From Leptospira sp. WS4.C2 (GTDB lineage: Bacteria; Spirochaetota; Leptospiria; Leptospirales; Leptospiraceae): 64,000 nucleotides of DNA. The stretch is taken from positions 2,624,001 through 2,688,000 of the forward strand of contig NZ_CP162139.1 in the NCBI RefSeq assembly GCF_040833985.1. The letters are read 5' to 3'. Positions 51,815 to 61,756 of the stretch are shown piece by piece. The notes beneath the pieces were generated by a model, which was given only the letters and a program-made list of their open reading frames with translations, was not told the origin of the DNA and did no database searches. The translations under genes were made by a program, and so were the position numbers. Every line of letters starts with the position of its first letter. The first letter of the stretch is position 1.

Positions 51815-54800
51815 ATGACCTTTCCCGTGGTTGGAATCGGTGCCTCAGCGGGTGGATTGGACGCTTTAGAATTGTTTTTCAAACATCTTCCGAAAGATAC
51901 CGGCTATTGTTTTGTTGTAATCTTACATTTAGATCCTAACCACAAAGGAATGATTCCTGAAATATTACAACGTTACTCTTCATTACCTGTGTTTGCGGCA
52001 ATAGATGGACTAAAAGTAAAACCAAACACTGTTTATGTATTACCTGCCAATAAAGCAATATCCATTTCCAATCGCATTTTATCTCTCTCAAAACCGACAG
52101 AACCAAGGGGTTTACGTTTACCAATTGATTTATTTCTTACGTCTCTTGCAAAAGATTTAAAAATGGAAAGTGTTGGTATCATTTTATCTGGAATGGGAAA
52201 TGATGGTGGAGTTGGACTTCAAAACATCAAAAAAGAAAATGGATTTGCCTTTGTACAAGACCCCGCAACTGCAAAGTTCGATGGAATGCCCCTAAATGCA
52301 ATCGACTCAGTCAATGTTGATTTAATTGCCTCACCGGAAGAATTAGCAACCCAACTAGTATCTTTTTTGGATTCTCAATCGGGTAAAAAACAAACCGATC
52401 TACCGCCAGAAGATTCAATTAAATCATTAAGAGTCATCCAATCACTTTTAAAACTAAAATCAGGACATGATTTTACGAATTACAAAAATAATACTCTCTT
52501 CAGAAGAATTGAAAGAAGGTTAATTTTTCTTAATCTAATAAACATTAAATCTTACGAAAAATTTGTTATAGAAAACCCCGATGAATTATTATTTTTATTC
52601 AAAGAAATTTTGATCGGTGTCACTCATTTCTTCAGAGACAAAGAAGTTTGGGAAAAAATCGAAAAACTCTTTATTGAAGATGTTTTTGAAAAAAAGCCAG
52701 ATGAAATCATTAGAATTTGGATTCCTGGTTGCTCCACAGGAGAAGAAGCATATAGTCTTGCAATTACAATCCTAGAGGCAAAAGAAAAGAATAAAAAATT
52801 TGGGAGTATCATTTTTCAAATTTTTGCCACCGACATAGACGAAGAATCAATCATTAAAGCTAGACAAGGATTGTATCCAAACAGCATCGAAAAGGATGTT
52901 TCTACCAATCGACTTATCTCATATTTTACGAAAGCAGAAGGCGGATATCGGATCAAGCCATCCATCAGAGAGTTAGTTGTTTTTGCAAATCACGATATAA
53001 TCAAGGACCCCCCTTTTACAAAATTAAATTTTATATCCTGCCGCAACATGCTCATTTATATGGAGCCAAACCTACAAAGGAAAATATTAGGATTGTTTAG
53101 ATTCTGTTTGAAACCTAATGGTTACTTAATTCTTGGGACAGCAGAAACATTAGGAAACCAAAGTATATTTTTCAACGCAATAGATGCAAAACTAAAAATT
53201 TTTGAAAAAAATCAACTATCCATCAAAAATGAACCAATCGATTTTCCAACTTCTTTTAAATCGGATAAATATACAAATTTTGATATGGCAAAAACTAAAG
53301 AATCAGAACCAAACATTCAATCATTAACAAATACGATTCTACTTCAAGAATATAGCCCTGCCAGTGTTCTCACCAATGAAAAAGGGGATATATTATACAT
53401 TACAGGGAAAACTGGAAAATACTTAGAACCCGCAGCAGGCAAAGCAATTCTCAATGTTTTTGTAATGGCAAGAGAAGGATTGCGCCACGAAATCATCATT
53501 GCATTTAGAAAGGCAACAAAATCAATACAACCCATCTCTCTAAAAAACTTAAAAATATCCCAAAATACGAATCTTGTTCTAGTAGATGTAAGCATTCGCA
53601 AAATAGAAAAACCTGAAGCATTGTCTGGATTATTTTTAATTGTCTTTGTTGATGTACCTGCTCCTGTTGCTACAGGAAAGGGAAGTCAAAAAGAGATAAA
53701 AAACAAACATAATTCTCAGATGATGACTATGGAAGCGGAACTGCAAAGGACTAAAGAAGAGCTCCAAATCACCATAGAAGAAATGCAAACTTCGCAAGAA
53801 GAACTGAAATCCACAAACGAAGAATTACAATCAACGAGCGAGGAAATGCAATCCACCAATGAAGAGTTAACTTCTTCAAAAGAAGAAATGCAAAGTTTAA
53901 ATGAAGAACTACAAACAGTAAATGCCGAGTTACAAAACAAAATAGATGAATACATTTTAATAACAAATGACTTCAAAAATCTATTAGATGGGACCGATAT
54001 TGCTACGGTATTTTTGGACAAGGAACTAAGAATCCGAAGGTTCACAAAACAAGTATCTAGAGTATTCAATATGATTCCAACCGATATTGGTAGACCAATT
54101 ATGGATCTAGGTAGCAAACTAGACTATCCTGAATTTCTTCATGATACAAAAGAAGTTTTAGAAACCTTAATTTTCAAAGAAGTTGAAATTCAATCCTTAG
54201 CAAACATCTGGTATTTAGTGAAGATAATGCCATATCGAACTATAGATGATCGGATCCTAGGTCTAGTGGTCACATTTACGAACATAACTAAAACAAAGGA
54301 TTTAGAATTTGCTTTAAGAAATATTAACGAAGCTTTAGATATTCATTTAAGAGAAGTTCAAAATCTACTGTCGGAGAAAGAGATTATTCTGAAAGAAGTG
54401 CACCATCGTATAAAAAATAATATGGGCACTGTATTTGGGATTTTAAATTTACAAGCAGATTCACAATCCGATGAAACAACGAAAAATATCTTAATCGATG
54501 CGTCTTGTCGAGTGCAAAGTATGATGACTTTATATGACAAACTCTACAGATCAAGAAATTCTGCAGAAATTGACATTTCGGAATACCTTCCTGATTTGCT
54601 TGGGGAGATCATTAGCATTTTTCCTGAAGGCCACTTAGTATCAAAATCCATTCAATTAGAAAAAATTTCCCTGACTGCTGGTATGATTTCTACCTTAGGA
54701 ATTATTTTAAATGAACTTGTTACCAATTCCATGAAATATGCTTTTAAGAATTTCACTAAGGGAGAAATTTCTTTAGAGATTCATCAATCCGAAAATCAAA

Positions 54801-54988
54801 TCATCTTTATTTATAGTGATAATGGAATCGGAATCCCTGATAGCGTTAATTTAGAATCATCCAAAGGTTTCGGCTTAGAATTATTAAGAATCCTTGTAAA
54901 ACAACTAAGAGGGACCATTCACTTAGAAAGAAACCGTGGGACTAAATATACGATTAGTTTTCCTTTGAAATACCAACAGAAAACTTAG
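51815..54988 (+). CDS. CheB-CheR-PAS-histidine kinase fusion
   Basis: The 1057-residue protein has: a CheB methylesterase domain with its triad Ser11 (GASAGG), His38 and Asp130 (GMGNDGG); a CheR methyltransferase domain at about 210-470 (HFFRDKEVWEKI, WIPGCSTGEEAYSLA, FISCRNMLIYM); a PAS-like part; a long coiled coil at about 630-710 of EELQSTNEE-type repeats; a second PAS; and a HisKA_2/HWE-type kinase with EVHHRIKNNMGTV and HATPase motifs. It lacks a receiver on CheB. This fusion acts in chemotaxis-like or envelope-stress signalling. It starts 69 bases after the GH130 pair, so it may share their transcript. Confidence 0.87.
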   Translation: MTFPVVGIGASAGGLDALELFFKHLPKDTGYCFVVILHLDPNHKGMIPEILQRYSSLPVFAAIDGLKVKPNTVYVLPANKAISISNRILSLSKPTEPRGLRLPIDLFLTSLAKDLKMESVGIILSGMGNDGGVGLQNIKKENGFAFVQDPATAKFDGMPLNAIDSVNVDLIASPEELATQLVSFLDSQSGKKQTDLPPEDSIKSLRVIQSLLKLKSGHDFTNYKNNTLFRRIERRLIFLNLINIKSYEKFVIENPDELLFLFKEILIGVTHFFRDKEVWEKIEKLFIEDVFEKKPDEIIRIWIPGCSTGEEAYSLAITILEAKEKNKKFGSIIFQIFATDIDEESIIKARQGLYPNSIEKDVSTNRLISYFTKAEGGYRIKPSIRELVVFANHDIIKDPPFTKLNFISCRNMLIYMEPNLQRKILGLFRFCLKPNGYLILGTAETLGNQSIFFNAIDAKLKIFEKNQLSIKNEPIDFPTSFKSDKYTNFDMAKTKESEPNIQSLTNTILLQEYSPASVLTNEKGDILYITGKTGKYLEPAAGKAILNVFVMAREGLRHEIIIAFRKATKSIQPISLKNLKISQNTNLVLVDVSIRKIEKPEALSGLFLIVFVDVPAPVATGKGSQKEIKNKHNSQMMTMEAELQRTKEELQITIEEMQTSQEELKSTNEELQSTSEEMQSTNEELTSSKEEMQSLNEELQTVNAELQNKIDEYILITNDFKNLLDGTDIATVFLDKELRIRRFTKQVSRVFNMIPTDIGRPIMDLGSKLDYPEFLHDTKEVLETLIFKEVEIQSLANIWYLVKIMPYRTIDDRILGLVVTFTNITKTKDLEFALRNINEALDIHLREVQNLLSEKEIILKEVHHRIKNNMGTVFGILNLQADSQSDETTKNILIDASCRVQSMMTLYDKLYRSRNSAEIDISEYLPDLLGEIISIFPEGHLVSKSIQLEKISLTAGMISTLGIILNELVTNSMKYAFKNFTKGEISLEIHQSENQIIFIYSDNGIGIPDSVNLESSKGFGLELLRILVKQLRGTIHLERNRGTKYTISFPLKYQQKT

Positions 54989-55112
54989 ATTTAAGAACCG
55001 AGGTGCTCACCAAACATCTAACTTTTTTCCATTTCCCATAAATTTAGAGGTGCTTTAATTTAGCACTCGTTAAAATCTTTCCTAATTCATTTTCGATGTT
55101 ATTGAGGATATT

Positions 55113-55793
55113 ATGAGCGAATACATTTACTGTTCCGGTCCCATGTTTACTCCAGAAGAATTAAGCACAATGGCTAACATTGCAGCTGCCTTAGAAAGTG
55201 CAGGATACAAAACATACCTTCCCCAAAGGGATGGAATCGAAGTAGCCAAAGTTATGGCGATGGTCAACACTCCGATCATCTCTGGAGAAATTTTTCGAGA
55301 CATTATGATCTTTGTTCAAAAAGCAGTCTTTGCTATGGATGTTTATCAAGTTGTAGAAAGATGTAATGCCACTGTGTTCAACATGAACGGCAGACCAGCT
55401 GACGACGGTTCTATTTCGGAGACCGGAATTTCCTTTGCCACAGGAAAACCAATCGTCATTTATAAAAATGACCCAAGAACGGAATTTAATGGTCTCGACA
55501 ACCCTCTCCTCACTGGACTTAGTTATAATTGGAAGTATGTAACCGATATTTCCCAAATCCCATCCAAACTTGCAGAAATGATTGTTAAAGTAAATGCTGC
55601 AGGGGAAAACCTTTATCTTAAAAATCCACCTCCTCTGGTAAAAAAAACCATGGAAGTCGGAAAAGAAGTTTGGGAAATTTTACAAATCATTCGGTTCTTT
55701 GAACACAAAGAAAAAGACTTGGTTGCCATCCTCAAAGTTCTTATGGAAAAACTGAAAGGATCCGCTAGTTTTATGAAATACTTAGAAGACTAG
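55113..55793 (+). CDS. Nucleoside 2-deoxyribosyltransferase-like protein
   Basis: The 226-residue protein opens with YCSGPMFTPEELSTMANIAAALESAGYKTYLPQRDG, the nucleoside 2-deoxyribosyltransferase fold, and has the NMNGRPADDGSISETGISFATGKPIVIYKND block with the catalytic Glu (typical order D-D-x5-E). The C-terminal 60 residues are extra. The family moves deoxyribose between bases. GAGGATATT precedes the start. Monocistronic. Confidence 0.83.
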   Translation: MSEYIYCSGPMFTPEELSTMANIAAALESAGYKTYLPQRDGIEVAKVMAMVNTPIISGEIFRDIMIFVQKAVFAMDVYQVVERCNATVFNMNGRPADDGSISETGISFATGKPIVIYKNDPRTEFNGLDNPLLTGLSYNWKYVTDISQIPSKLAEMIVKVNAAGENLYLKNPPPLVKKTMEVGKEVWEILQIIRFFEHKEKDLVAILKVLMEKLKGSASFMKYLED

Positions 55794-55818
55794 AGTTTTC
55801 GATTTTTAAATCTAAAAT

Positions 55819-55846
55819 GTATCCATTCCTAGTTAAGGATGGATAC
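55819..55846. terminator. Bidirectional terminator
   Basis: GTATCCAT-T-CCT pairs with AGG-ATGGATAC around AGTTA, 11 pairs with one bulge. On the minus strand ATTTTAG follows; it lies between convergent genes. Confidence 0.65.
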
Positions 55847-55877
55847 TGCTTTCGTAAAAACCCAAAATTTGAATATA

Positions 55878-56297
55878 TTACTTTTGGTCTTCACGCAAAT
55901 CCTTTGATAACAATCGTTTAAACGCTTCCTTATCCTTCTTTACCTCTTTTAACTTCGCCTTTAATTCTCTTGGAATCTCAAAATACTTTTCTGACCAGAG
56001 ATAAATCTCTATAAAGATAGGAAACAAATCGATACCTTTCTGCGTTAACTTATACAAAACTTTTACTTTGTTATCTGGATGTCCCAATTTTTCGACGAGA
56101 CCGTTTTCTTCTAGTGTTTGAAGCCTCGAGGCTAGAATATTTGTAGCAATCCCTTCTTCCGACTTCAGAAAATCGCCGTATGTGCGTTTTTTAAAGAACA
56201 TTATATCTCTGATTATGAGAAGTGACCATTTATCGCCCCAAATATCAAGAGAGCAGCTGATTGGACAATCCGACCTTTTTTTTTGGTTCGATGACAT
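55878..56297 (-). CDS. HxlR-family regulator
   Basis: The 139-residue protein has the family opening DCPISCSLDIWGDKWSLLIIRDIMF with the conserved Cys used for redox sensing, a winged helix (NILASRLQTLEENGLVEKL) and YKLTQKGIDLFPI. The start at 56297 is used; the longer frame to 56324 would run into the operator. It lies divergent from two oxidoreductases with a perfect operator between, so it probably represses them until an electrophile modifies the Cys. Confidence 0.85.
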   Translation of the reverse strand: MSSNQKKRSDCPISCSLDIWGDKWSLLIIRDIMFFKKRTYGDFLKSEEGIATNILASRLQTLEENGLVEKLGHPDNKVKVLYKLTQKGIDLFPIFIEIYLWSEKYFEIPRELKAKLKEVKKDKEAFKRLLSKDLREDQK

Positions 56298-56315
56298 AAA
56301 TAGATTTTTTAAAAA

Positions 56316-56334
56316 TACTTGCAAAATGCAAGTA
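56316..56334. promoter_or_regulatory. HxlR operator candidate, 8-3-8 palindrome
   Basis: TACTTGCA-AAA-TGCAAGTA is a perfect inverted repeat 19 bases before the HxlR start and 111 before the SDR gene. The TACTTGC half matches what is common for HxlR-type sites. It fits repression of both directions. Confidence 0.7.
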
Positions 56335-56444
56335 ATATAAGTCTAACTAATCAGCAGTACGAGATTCCAAAAGTAAATACTTTTTCGATTACTTTAATCC
56401 GGCTATTGATACTAGAAAAATTTGAGAGAAGAAGGGATAAAAAA

Positions 56445-57248
56445 ATGAAACAAACAATATTAGTCACTGGAGCTTCCTCAGGGATCGGGCTCTTAATTGC
56501 CAATAAACTTCACGAAAATGGTTTTACCGTAATCGGCACAAGCCGAAATCCAGAGAAACATAAGTCAATTTTGCCTTTTCAACTATTAGAATTAGATATT
56601 TCTTCAGAGACTTCGATCAAATCTTTCAGCGAACGACTATTTAAACAAATAGATAATCTAGATGTTCTGATTAATAATGCGGGATATTTAGTCACAGGAC
56701 TTGCCGAAGAGACACCTATCGAGTTAGGGAGACAACAATTTGAAACAAATTTTTGGGGAACTGTGAACCTAACCAATCAAATATTGCCATATTTCAGAAA
56801 ACAGAGGCAGGGTAAAATCATCACAGTCGGATCTTTTTTGGGACTCATCGGACTTCCTAACGTTGCTTACTATTCTGCTTCCAAACATTCGTTAGAAGGT
56901 TATTTCAAAGTATTAAGGTTTGAATTAAGTGGATTCAATATCAAAGTTAGTATGGTAGAACCACTGGCTTTTAAAACTAACATCGGTAATAGTGCTGTTC
57001 CATCCGAAATAAAAATTAATGATTATGATCTGTTTCGAAAACAATCAGCTGCATTCTCTAAAGAATTATTTGATAAGGCACCTTCGCCTGAGCCTGTCGT
57101 TGATACAGTAATTAAAATCATTGATCAAAAAGATCCAAAATTCAATTTCCCAGTAGGCAAAGGAGCTTCTTTCATACTCACTATGCAACACTATGCATAT
57201 AAGGCGTTTGAAAATTCTATTTTGAAGCAGATAAGAAAATTAAAATAA
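56445..57248 (+). CDS. Short-chain dehydrogenase/reductase
   Basis: With the start at 56445 (AGAAGGG upstream) the protein has 267 residues: TGASSGIG cofactor motif, NNAG, and the catalytic Ser-Tyr-Lys set in VGSFLGLIGLPNVAYYSASKHSLEGY. The frame reaches back to 56319, but that part would read through the operator. Together with the MDR gene 24 bases later it forms an HxlR-controlled unit. Substrate unknown. Confidence 0.85.
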   Translation: MKQTILVTGASSGIGLLIANKLHENGFTVIGTSRNPEKHKSILPFQLLELDISSETSIKSFSERLFKQIDNLDVLINNAGYLVTGLAEETPIELGRQQFETNFWGTVNLTNQILPYFRKQRQGKIITVGSFLGLIGLPNVAYYSASKHSLEGYFKVLRFELSGFNIKVSMVEPLAFKTNIGNSAVPSEIKINDYDLFRKQSAAFSKELFDKAPSPEPVVDTVIKIIDQKDPKFNFPVGKGASFILTMQHYAYKAFENSILKQIRKLK

Positions 57249-57272
57249 TTTCATCTAATCATTGGGGAAAAA

Positions 57273-58274
57273 ATGAAAGCATATGTAATTCAAAGATATA
57301 ACAAAAAAAATGATCTAAAGTTAGTGGATATGCCGGAACCAGTCATGGGACTGGCTGATGTATTGATTCAGATTCATGCAGCTGGCGTAAACTTATTGGA
57401 TTCCAAAATCAAAAATGGTGATTTTAAACTAATTTTGCCCTACAAATTTCCACTCATCCTAGGTCACGATGTCGCAGGTGTAGTTGTAAAAGTTGGTACA
57501 CAGGTAAAAAAATTTAAAGTTGGTGATGAGGTTTATGCAAGGCCAGCAGATTTTAAAATTGGAACATTTGCCGAACTGATAACAATAAACGAAAACGATG
57601 TAGCGCTCAAACCCAAAAAATTGACAATGGAAGAGGCCGCGTCAATTCCATTGGTTGGGCTAACCGCATACCAAGCATTCATTGAAAAAGCAAATCTCAA
57701 AAAAGGACAAAAGGTTTTCATTCAAGCGGGTTCCGGTGGTGTCGGCAGTTTTGCCATTCAATTGGCCAAACACCTAGGTGCTACCGTTGCCACGACAACC
57801 AGCGTACCTAACTTTGCATTGGTGAAAAGTCTTGGAGCCGATATTGTCATTGATTACAGGAAAGAAGACTTTGAAACGATTCTTAAAGATTATGATCTTG
57901 TATTACATAGCCAAGATCTCAAAACACTAAAAAAATCATTACGGATACTTAAACCAGGAGGAAAACTCATTTCCATTTCAGGTCCCCCTGATCCAGATTT
58001 TGCGGAAAAAATTACCTCCTCTTGGTTTTTAAAAACAATTATTAGATTATTAAGTTTTGGAGTGAGAAAAAAAGCAAAACAACTGAAAGTAGATTTTGTT
58101 TTTCTTTTTATGAGAGCAGAGGGAAATCAGTTGAATGAAATCACAGGTTTGATCGACTTGGGACTGATTCGCCCCGTTTTGGACAAAGTTTTTCCTTTTG
58201 AAAAAGTGAACGATGCAATGGCTAATGTAGAAAGGGGTCGAACAAAAGGAAAAGTGGTGATTCAGGTTCAGTAA
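57273..58274 (+). CDS. MDR-type NADP-dependent oxidoreductase
   Basis: The 333-residue protein has the N-terminal GroES-like half (GVNLLDSKIKNGDFK, LILGHDVAGVVVKVG) and cofactor motif FIQAGSGGVGSFAIQLAKHLGA. The zinc ligands are missing, so it is a quinone-reductase-type enzyme. It is translated from the same unit as the SDR gene under HxlR. Probable role in detoxifying reactive carbonyls or quinones. Confidence 0.85.
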   Translation: MKAYVIQRYNKKNDLKLVDMPEPVMGLADVLIQIHAAGVNLLDSKIKNGDFKLILPYKFPLILGHDVAGVVVKVGTQVKKFKVGDEVYARPADFKIGTFAELITINENDVALKPKKLTMEEAASIPLVGLTAYQAFIEKANLKKGQKVFIQAGSGGVGSFAIQLAKHLGATVATTTSVPNFALVKSLGADIVIDYRKEDFETILKDYDLVLHSQDLKTLKKSLRILKPGGKLISISGPPDPDFAEKITSSWFLKTIIRLLSFGVRKKAKQLKVDFVFLFMRAEGNQLNEITGLIDLGLIRPVLDKVFPFEKVNDAMANVERGRTKGKVVIQVQ

Positions 58275-58287
58275 ACAATTAACAAAC

Positions 58288-58314
58288 CGGGAGATATGAA
58301 AAACATAACTCCCG
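58288..58314. terminator. Bidirectional terminator
   Basis: CGGGAG (58288-58293) pairs with CTCCCG (58309-58314), with a further ATATG/CATAA part-pairing. On the plus strand TTCACTGTAGTTTT follows. It serves two convergent genes. Confidence 0.6.
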
Positions 58315-58326
58315 TTCACTGTAGTT

Positions 58327-60117
58327 TTAAATTTTAAACTTATCTATCTCGGATTTAAGCTCATCAGCTAACATACCTAAATTATTTGCGGCAGCCGTTA
58401 CCTCTTCGGAGGAAGCAAGTTGCTCTTCCGAAGAAGCTGCAATGGCTTGTGTGCTATCAGAAATTCCATTCGAAATCTGGGCGAGTTGTTCGGTGGATGC
58501 ATTCAACTCTTCGGTGCTTGCTGAAATTTCTTCGGTTGTTGCAGAAACTCCTTGCATTTCATCTGTAACTTTTTCAATAGAACCTGCAATTCGTTCAAAC
58601 GTCTGTCCCACTTCATTTACCATGGAAACACCTTGGTCTACTTCCCTGGTTCCGTTCTCCATCATTGCCACAGCCGAAGTTGTGTTCTTTTGGATTTCTC
58701 CAATCAAAATGCTAATCTGTTTTGTTGCATCCTCTGATCTCTCAGCCAATTTTCGAACTTCATCGGCCACAACAGCAAATCCTCTACCCTGTTCTCCTGC
58801 CCTCGCAGCTTCAATTGCGGCATTCAGTGCAAGCAAATTGGTTTGGCTTGCAATTTGGTTAATGGTTTCCACAATTTGGCCGATAGCTTTTGAATTCTCA
58901 CCGAGTACGTGTATACTATTGGAAATCCCACTCACAGAAGAATTGACAACTGACATTTGTTTAATGGTAGTTCCAATCACATCTCTACCTTCTTGCACCT
59001 TCTCCAACACTTCATTTGCTAAATCCGAAACTGTGGCTGTTGACTCTGCAATTTTTGCTACGGCCTGAGAATTTTCCAACATAGCCCTTTTATTTTCCGT
59101 AAATGCTACTAACTGTGATTCTGTGTTCACTGCCACTTGTTGGATTGATTTGGCAATACTTCCAGCCACTGCCGAGGAATGTTCTGCACTAGTGTACATT
59201 TCTTTTGCTGATTCTGCAACTTTTACCGATGAATTGGAGACATGTTTCATCATCTCACGTAAATTTGTTGCCATAACATTAAAATCATCACCAAGGATTC
59301 CAAACTCATCTTTAAATGCAAGGTCCACTTTTTCTCTGAGGTCCCCTTGACTTGCTTTTTCTACTACAAATTTAATTTTCTGAATTCTCTTCGCGATGAA
59401 AGTAGCAAGAATATAAGAGAATAACATGGATAAGGTTAAACTTATCACTGCACTTAAAAGAAAGACAGTTTGCATCCCAAGTAATCTTCTTTCGTAAATG
59501 ATTTCCTCTCTACCGCCTGCACCAATCACCCAATTCCATGGTTTGTAATAAGCCTGATAAGCCATAAAAGTATAAATTGGTTCTCCAGGATTTTGCCAAA
59601 TTTCTCTTAATGGATAGCCTGTTGCTTTTGGATTTCCCCAAGTATCACGGACAGTATATTTCCCTTCAATCTGGTAGTCCCATATATTTGCACCTTCAAT
59701 ATTGAATGGATGCATGGTTGCAATCCCTTCTGGTGTAATTCCCCAAAGATACATATAGTCGTTCGTTGACATTTTAGTTTTAGAAATATCTCGATTTCCA
59801 TCGGGCATCTTTGGACCAACAATGTAAGTTTTTGCCATCTCCTGTGCTTCTTCCAAAGTCATGTCACCTGCCTTCACTCTTTCGTTTAAGGCATCCACAA
59901 GTCCAACAGCATCTTTAAGGACATTGGTAAACATCTCCTCTCCCACATTCAAAACCTGTTCCTTAGCCGTTGAGTAAGAGATATAAAAAATACAAGAAAG
60001 CACACTAGATAAAATCAAAAAGATAAATAAGATAAGTTGACCTTTGATTCCTATCACCTTACTTTTGTTAATATTTTCTTTTAGAGAGATTTGAGAAATG
60101 GAAGTAGAATTTGTCAT
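58327..60117 (-). CDS. Methyl-accepting chemotaxis protein with Cache sensor
   Basis: The 596-residue protein has a membrane anchor at about 25-50, a periplasmic Cache domain (about 55-215) with [19 protein letters not shown] and [28 protein letters not shown], a second membrane segment, HAMP and the MCP signalling domain with the hairpin tip [24 protein letters not shown]. The ligand is unknown; Cache domains of this type often bind small organic acids. It lies 3 kb from the CheB-CheR fusion. Confidence 0.87.
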   Translation of the reverse strand: MTNSTSISQISLKENINKSKVIGIKGQLILFIFLILSSVLSCIFYISYSTAKEQVLNVGEEMFTNVLKDAVGLVDALNERVKAGDMTLEEAQEMAKTYIVGPKMPDGNRDISKTKMSTNDYMYLWGITPEGIATMHPFNIEGANIWDYQIEGKYTVRDTWGNPKATGYPLREIWQNPGEPIYTFMAYQAYYKPWNWVIGAGGREEIIYERRLLGMQTVFLLSAVISLTLSMLFSYILATFIAKRIQKIKFVVEKASQGDLREKVDLAFKDEFGILGDDFNVMATNLREMMKHVSNSSVKVAESAKEMYTSAEHSSAVAGSIAKSIQQVAVNTESQLVAFTENKRAMLENSQAVAKIAESTATVSDLANEVLEKVQEGRDVIGTTIKQMSVVNSSVSGISNSIHVLGENSKAIGQIVETINQIASQTNLLALNAAIEAARAGEQGRGFAVVADEVRKLAERSEDATKQISILIGEIQKNTTSAVAMMENGTREVDQGVSMVNEVGQTFERIAGSIEKVTDEMQGVSATTEEISASTEELNASTEQLAQISNGISDSTQAIAASSEEQLASSEEVTAAANNLGMLADELKSEIDKFKI

Positions 60118-60445
60118 ATAAAGTTTCTATCTATTTGTATTGAAATGATTCATGCCGATCACTCATATTTTTTGTGAAAGCGTATATTTTCTAAAATTTT
60201 CTTTCGGTTTAGTTTGGATAGGACAGTTCGTACTTATCGCAAAAACAATAGTCAAAACCCATACAAAGTCTGAGATCGAAACATTCAGCGGGAATTTCTT
60301 AGGAGAGGATCTAGGAAATCGCTGGAGATTCTTGGTTCATTTGAGTTTTAGAATCAAATAATTTTTGTTTTTTTCCTAAATTCCGAGGATGCTTCTGATT
60401 TTGTCCCACCCGACGAGTATAGTGGTTCTTAGAGGTGAAAAACAC
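60118..60445. other. 328-base intergenic region
   Basis: Promoters for the chemoreceptor (minus) and the small gene at 60446 (plus) must lie here. A 69-codon frame at 60152 has no ribosome-binding site or recognisable motif, so I leave it out. No repeat or RNA element is seen. Confidence 0.5.
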
Positions 60446-60820
60446 ATGGAATACATTGAATCCCTATTAGAAGAATATTATGAACTTTCCCTAAGACTAA
60501 AGGCACTCGGTGGACCTGGCAATGATTCAGATCTGTATGATGAAATAGTTTCTATTGAAGAAGAAATCTGCTGGGAATGTTCCTTACCGGCTTCGTTAAA
60601 GAATCGCCAACTCTTTCAGTTCTTCGATCAAAATGAATCGAAAAATACAAATATTCAAAAAGCACTGCAATCTTTGGAACGAGCAAGAACCCAATACTTT
60701 TACAAACCCGAAAAATCCTTTTTTGAATATTTAGAAACTGAAAAAAAACCGGGAGATACAAAAAACATAAGAGTTCCTGTTGTTAATGGTACTTTTTACG
60801 AATTCCTATATACGGCTTGA
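60446..60820 (+). CDS. Small acidic protein of unknown function
   Basis: The 124-residue protein has no signal peptide. It starts MEYIESLLEEYYELSLRLKAL, with heptad-like acidic helices up to about residue 50, a WECSLPASLK patch, and a C-terminal NIRVPVVNGTFYEFLYTA strand. I recognise no family. AGAGGTG lies before the start; a longer frame to 60389 is less likely. Confidence 0.6.
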   Translation: MEYIESLLEEYYELSLRLKALGGPGNDSDLYDEIVSIEEEICWECSLPASLKNRQLFQFFDQNESKNTNIQKALQSLERARTQYFYKPEKSFFEYLETEKKPGDTKNIRVPVVNGTFYEFLYTA

Positions 60821-60855
60821 TTCAGTTAGAGAATACCACATAGCAATGAAAAGGT

Positions 60856-60879
60856 GAAGGTCCCAAACCAGGGGCCTTC
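60856..60879 (-). terminator. Terminator of the ArsR-SRPBCC unit
   Basis: GAAGGTCCC (60856-60864) pairs with GGGGCCTTC (60871-60879) with one G-T pair around AAACCA. On the minus strand ACCTTTTC follows. Confidence 0.6.
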
Positions 60880-61360
60880 AAGACAGCTCTTTTACGAGTC
60901 GGTCAAAACCTGCATTGGTTCCGTCCACCCGACCCCGAACTTCTTCCTCAAGAGACAATCCCAATTCATCTGAATCTTTTAACAAAACAATCTGTTCAGT
61001 AAAGACCATCTTAGTTCTTCCCTCAACCTTTGACTCAAACACAACGGTCACGAGTGAAACAGAAATTCGAATATCATTTACATACATAGAAAAAGCATAA
61101 ACAATTCTTTCATTTGGTATTATATCATGATAACGTCCTTCAAAAACATGCCGGTTTCCTGAAGGAGTAAGCACAAGATTGGATTCCAATCCACCGATCC
61201 GAAAGTCTAACTGGTATTCTACGGTTTTCCAATCATCATGACAGGCAAACCATCTTCGTTTGGATTCAGCATTGGCCCAAGCAGCAAAAGATCTCTCTTT
61301 AGACGCAGGAAGAATCCTTTCAATTGTAAATGTAGAGTGTTTTACTTGTCCTTCTTTCAT
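60878..61360 (-). CDS. SRPBCC/AHSA1-domain protein
   Basis: The 160-residue protein has FTIERILPASKERSFAAWANAESKRRWFA near the N-terminus and RIGGLESNLVLTPSG, a Bet v1-like fold. Such proteins bind hydrophobic ligands or act on client proteins. It starts six bases after the ArsR stop, the common ArsR-SRPBCC pair. The terminator overlaps its stop. Confidence 0.82.
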   Translation of the reverse strand: MKEGQVKHSTFTIERILPASKERSFAAWANAESKRRWFACHDDWKTVEYQLDFRIGGLESNLVLTPSGNRHVFEGRYHDIIPNERIVYAFSMYVNDIRISVSLVTVVFESKVEGRTKMVFTEQIVLLKDSDELGLSLEEEVRGRVDGTNAGFDRLVKELS

Positions 61361-61366
61361 TTTACC

Positions 61367-61708
61367 CTAGTCGGAATTTTCATCCGACGTTTCTATTAAA
61401 AATTTATCAAGCCGGTCAAAACTGCGGTTCCAAGCTGCCTTTCTTTCTGCCATCCATAAGTCAATTCCCGAAAGTTTAGTAGGATCCAATCGGTAGGTAC
61501 GAACTCTACCTAACTTTTCTGAAATCACAATCCCTCCCTCTTCCAAAACCCTTAAATGTTTCAAAACAGAAGGTAAGGCCATATCCAGTGGTTCGGCCAG
61601 TTCTTTAACAGAAGCAGGACCCAAACTCAAACGTTCGACCATTCCCAAACGACTGCGATCGGCAAGAGCATGAAAGATAGATTCCAAACCTAAAATTTTA
61701 GATTTCAT
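61367..61708 (-). CDS. ArsR-family winged-helix regulator
   Basis: The 113-residue protein has the ArsR opening IFHALADRSRLGMVERLSLGPASVKELAEPLDMALPSVLKHLRVLEEGGIV. Metal-binding Cys pairs are missing, so it is not a metal sensor of ArsR/SmtB kind. It is the first gene of a two-gene unit with the SRPBCC protein. A perfect TTAAGGCCTTAA palindrome lies upstream at 61743-61754 and could be its site. Confidence 0.83.
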   Translation of the reverse strand: MKSKILGLESIFHALADRSRLGMVERLSLGPASVKELAEPLDMALPSVLKHLRVLEEGGIVISEKLGRVRTYRLDPTKLSGIDLWMAERKAAWNRSFDRLDKFLIETSDENSD

Positions 61709-61756
61709 TAATTAATATTGTTAGTAGTGAGTTTCAACTGGTTTAAGGCCTTAAGA

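Noticed and set aside
53700..53950. Repetitive DNA suggesting a tandem repeat
   Set aside because: The repeats are heptad-type coding repeats of the coiled coil, not a DNA-level element.
53716..54117. 133-codon minus-strand frame with Ser/Cys repeats
   Set aside because: It is the reverse of the EELQSTNEE coiled coil in the CheB-CheR fusion.
54989..55112. GGTGCT...AGCAC hairpin before the deoxyribosyltransferase gene
   Set aside because: Only five pairs and no T-tract; too weak to call a terminator.
58442..59068. 208-codon plus-strand frame inside the chemoreceptor gene
   Set aside because: It is antisense to a clear MCP signalling domain; the composition is that of a codon-bias shadow and no ribosome-binding site is seen.
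60152..60361. 69-codon frame downstream of the chemoreceptor promoter
   Set aside because: No ribosome-binding site, no motif; likely promoter DNA.
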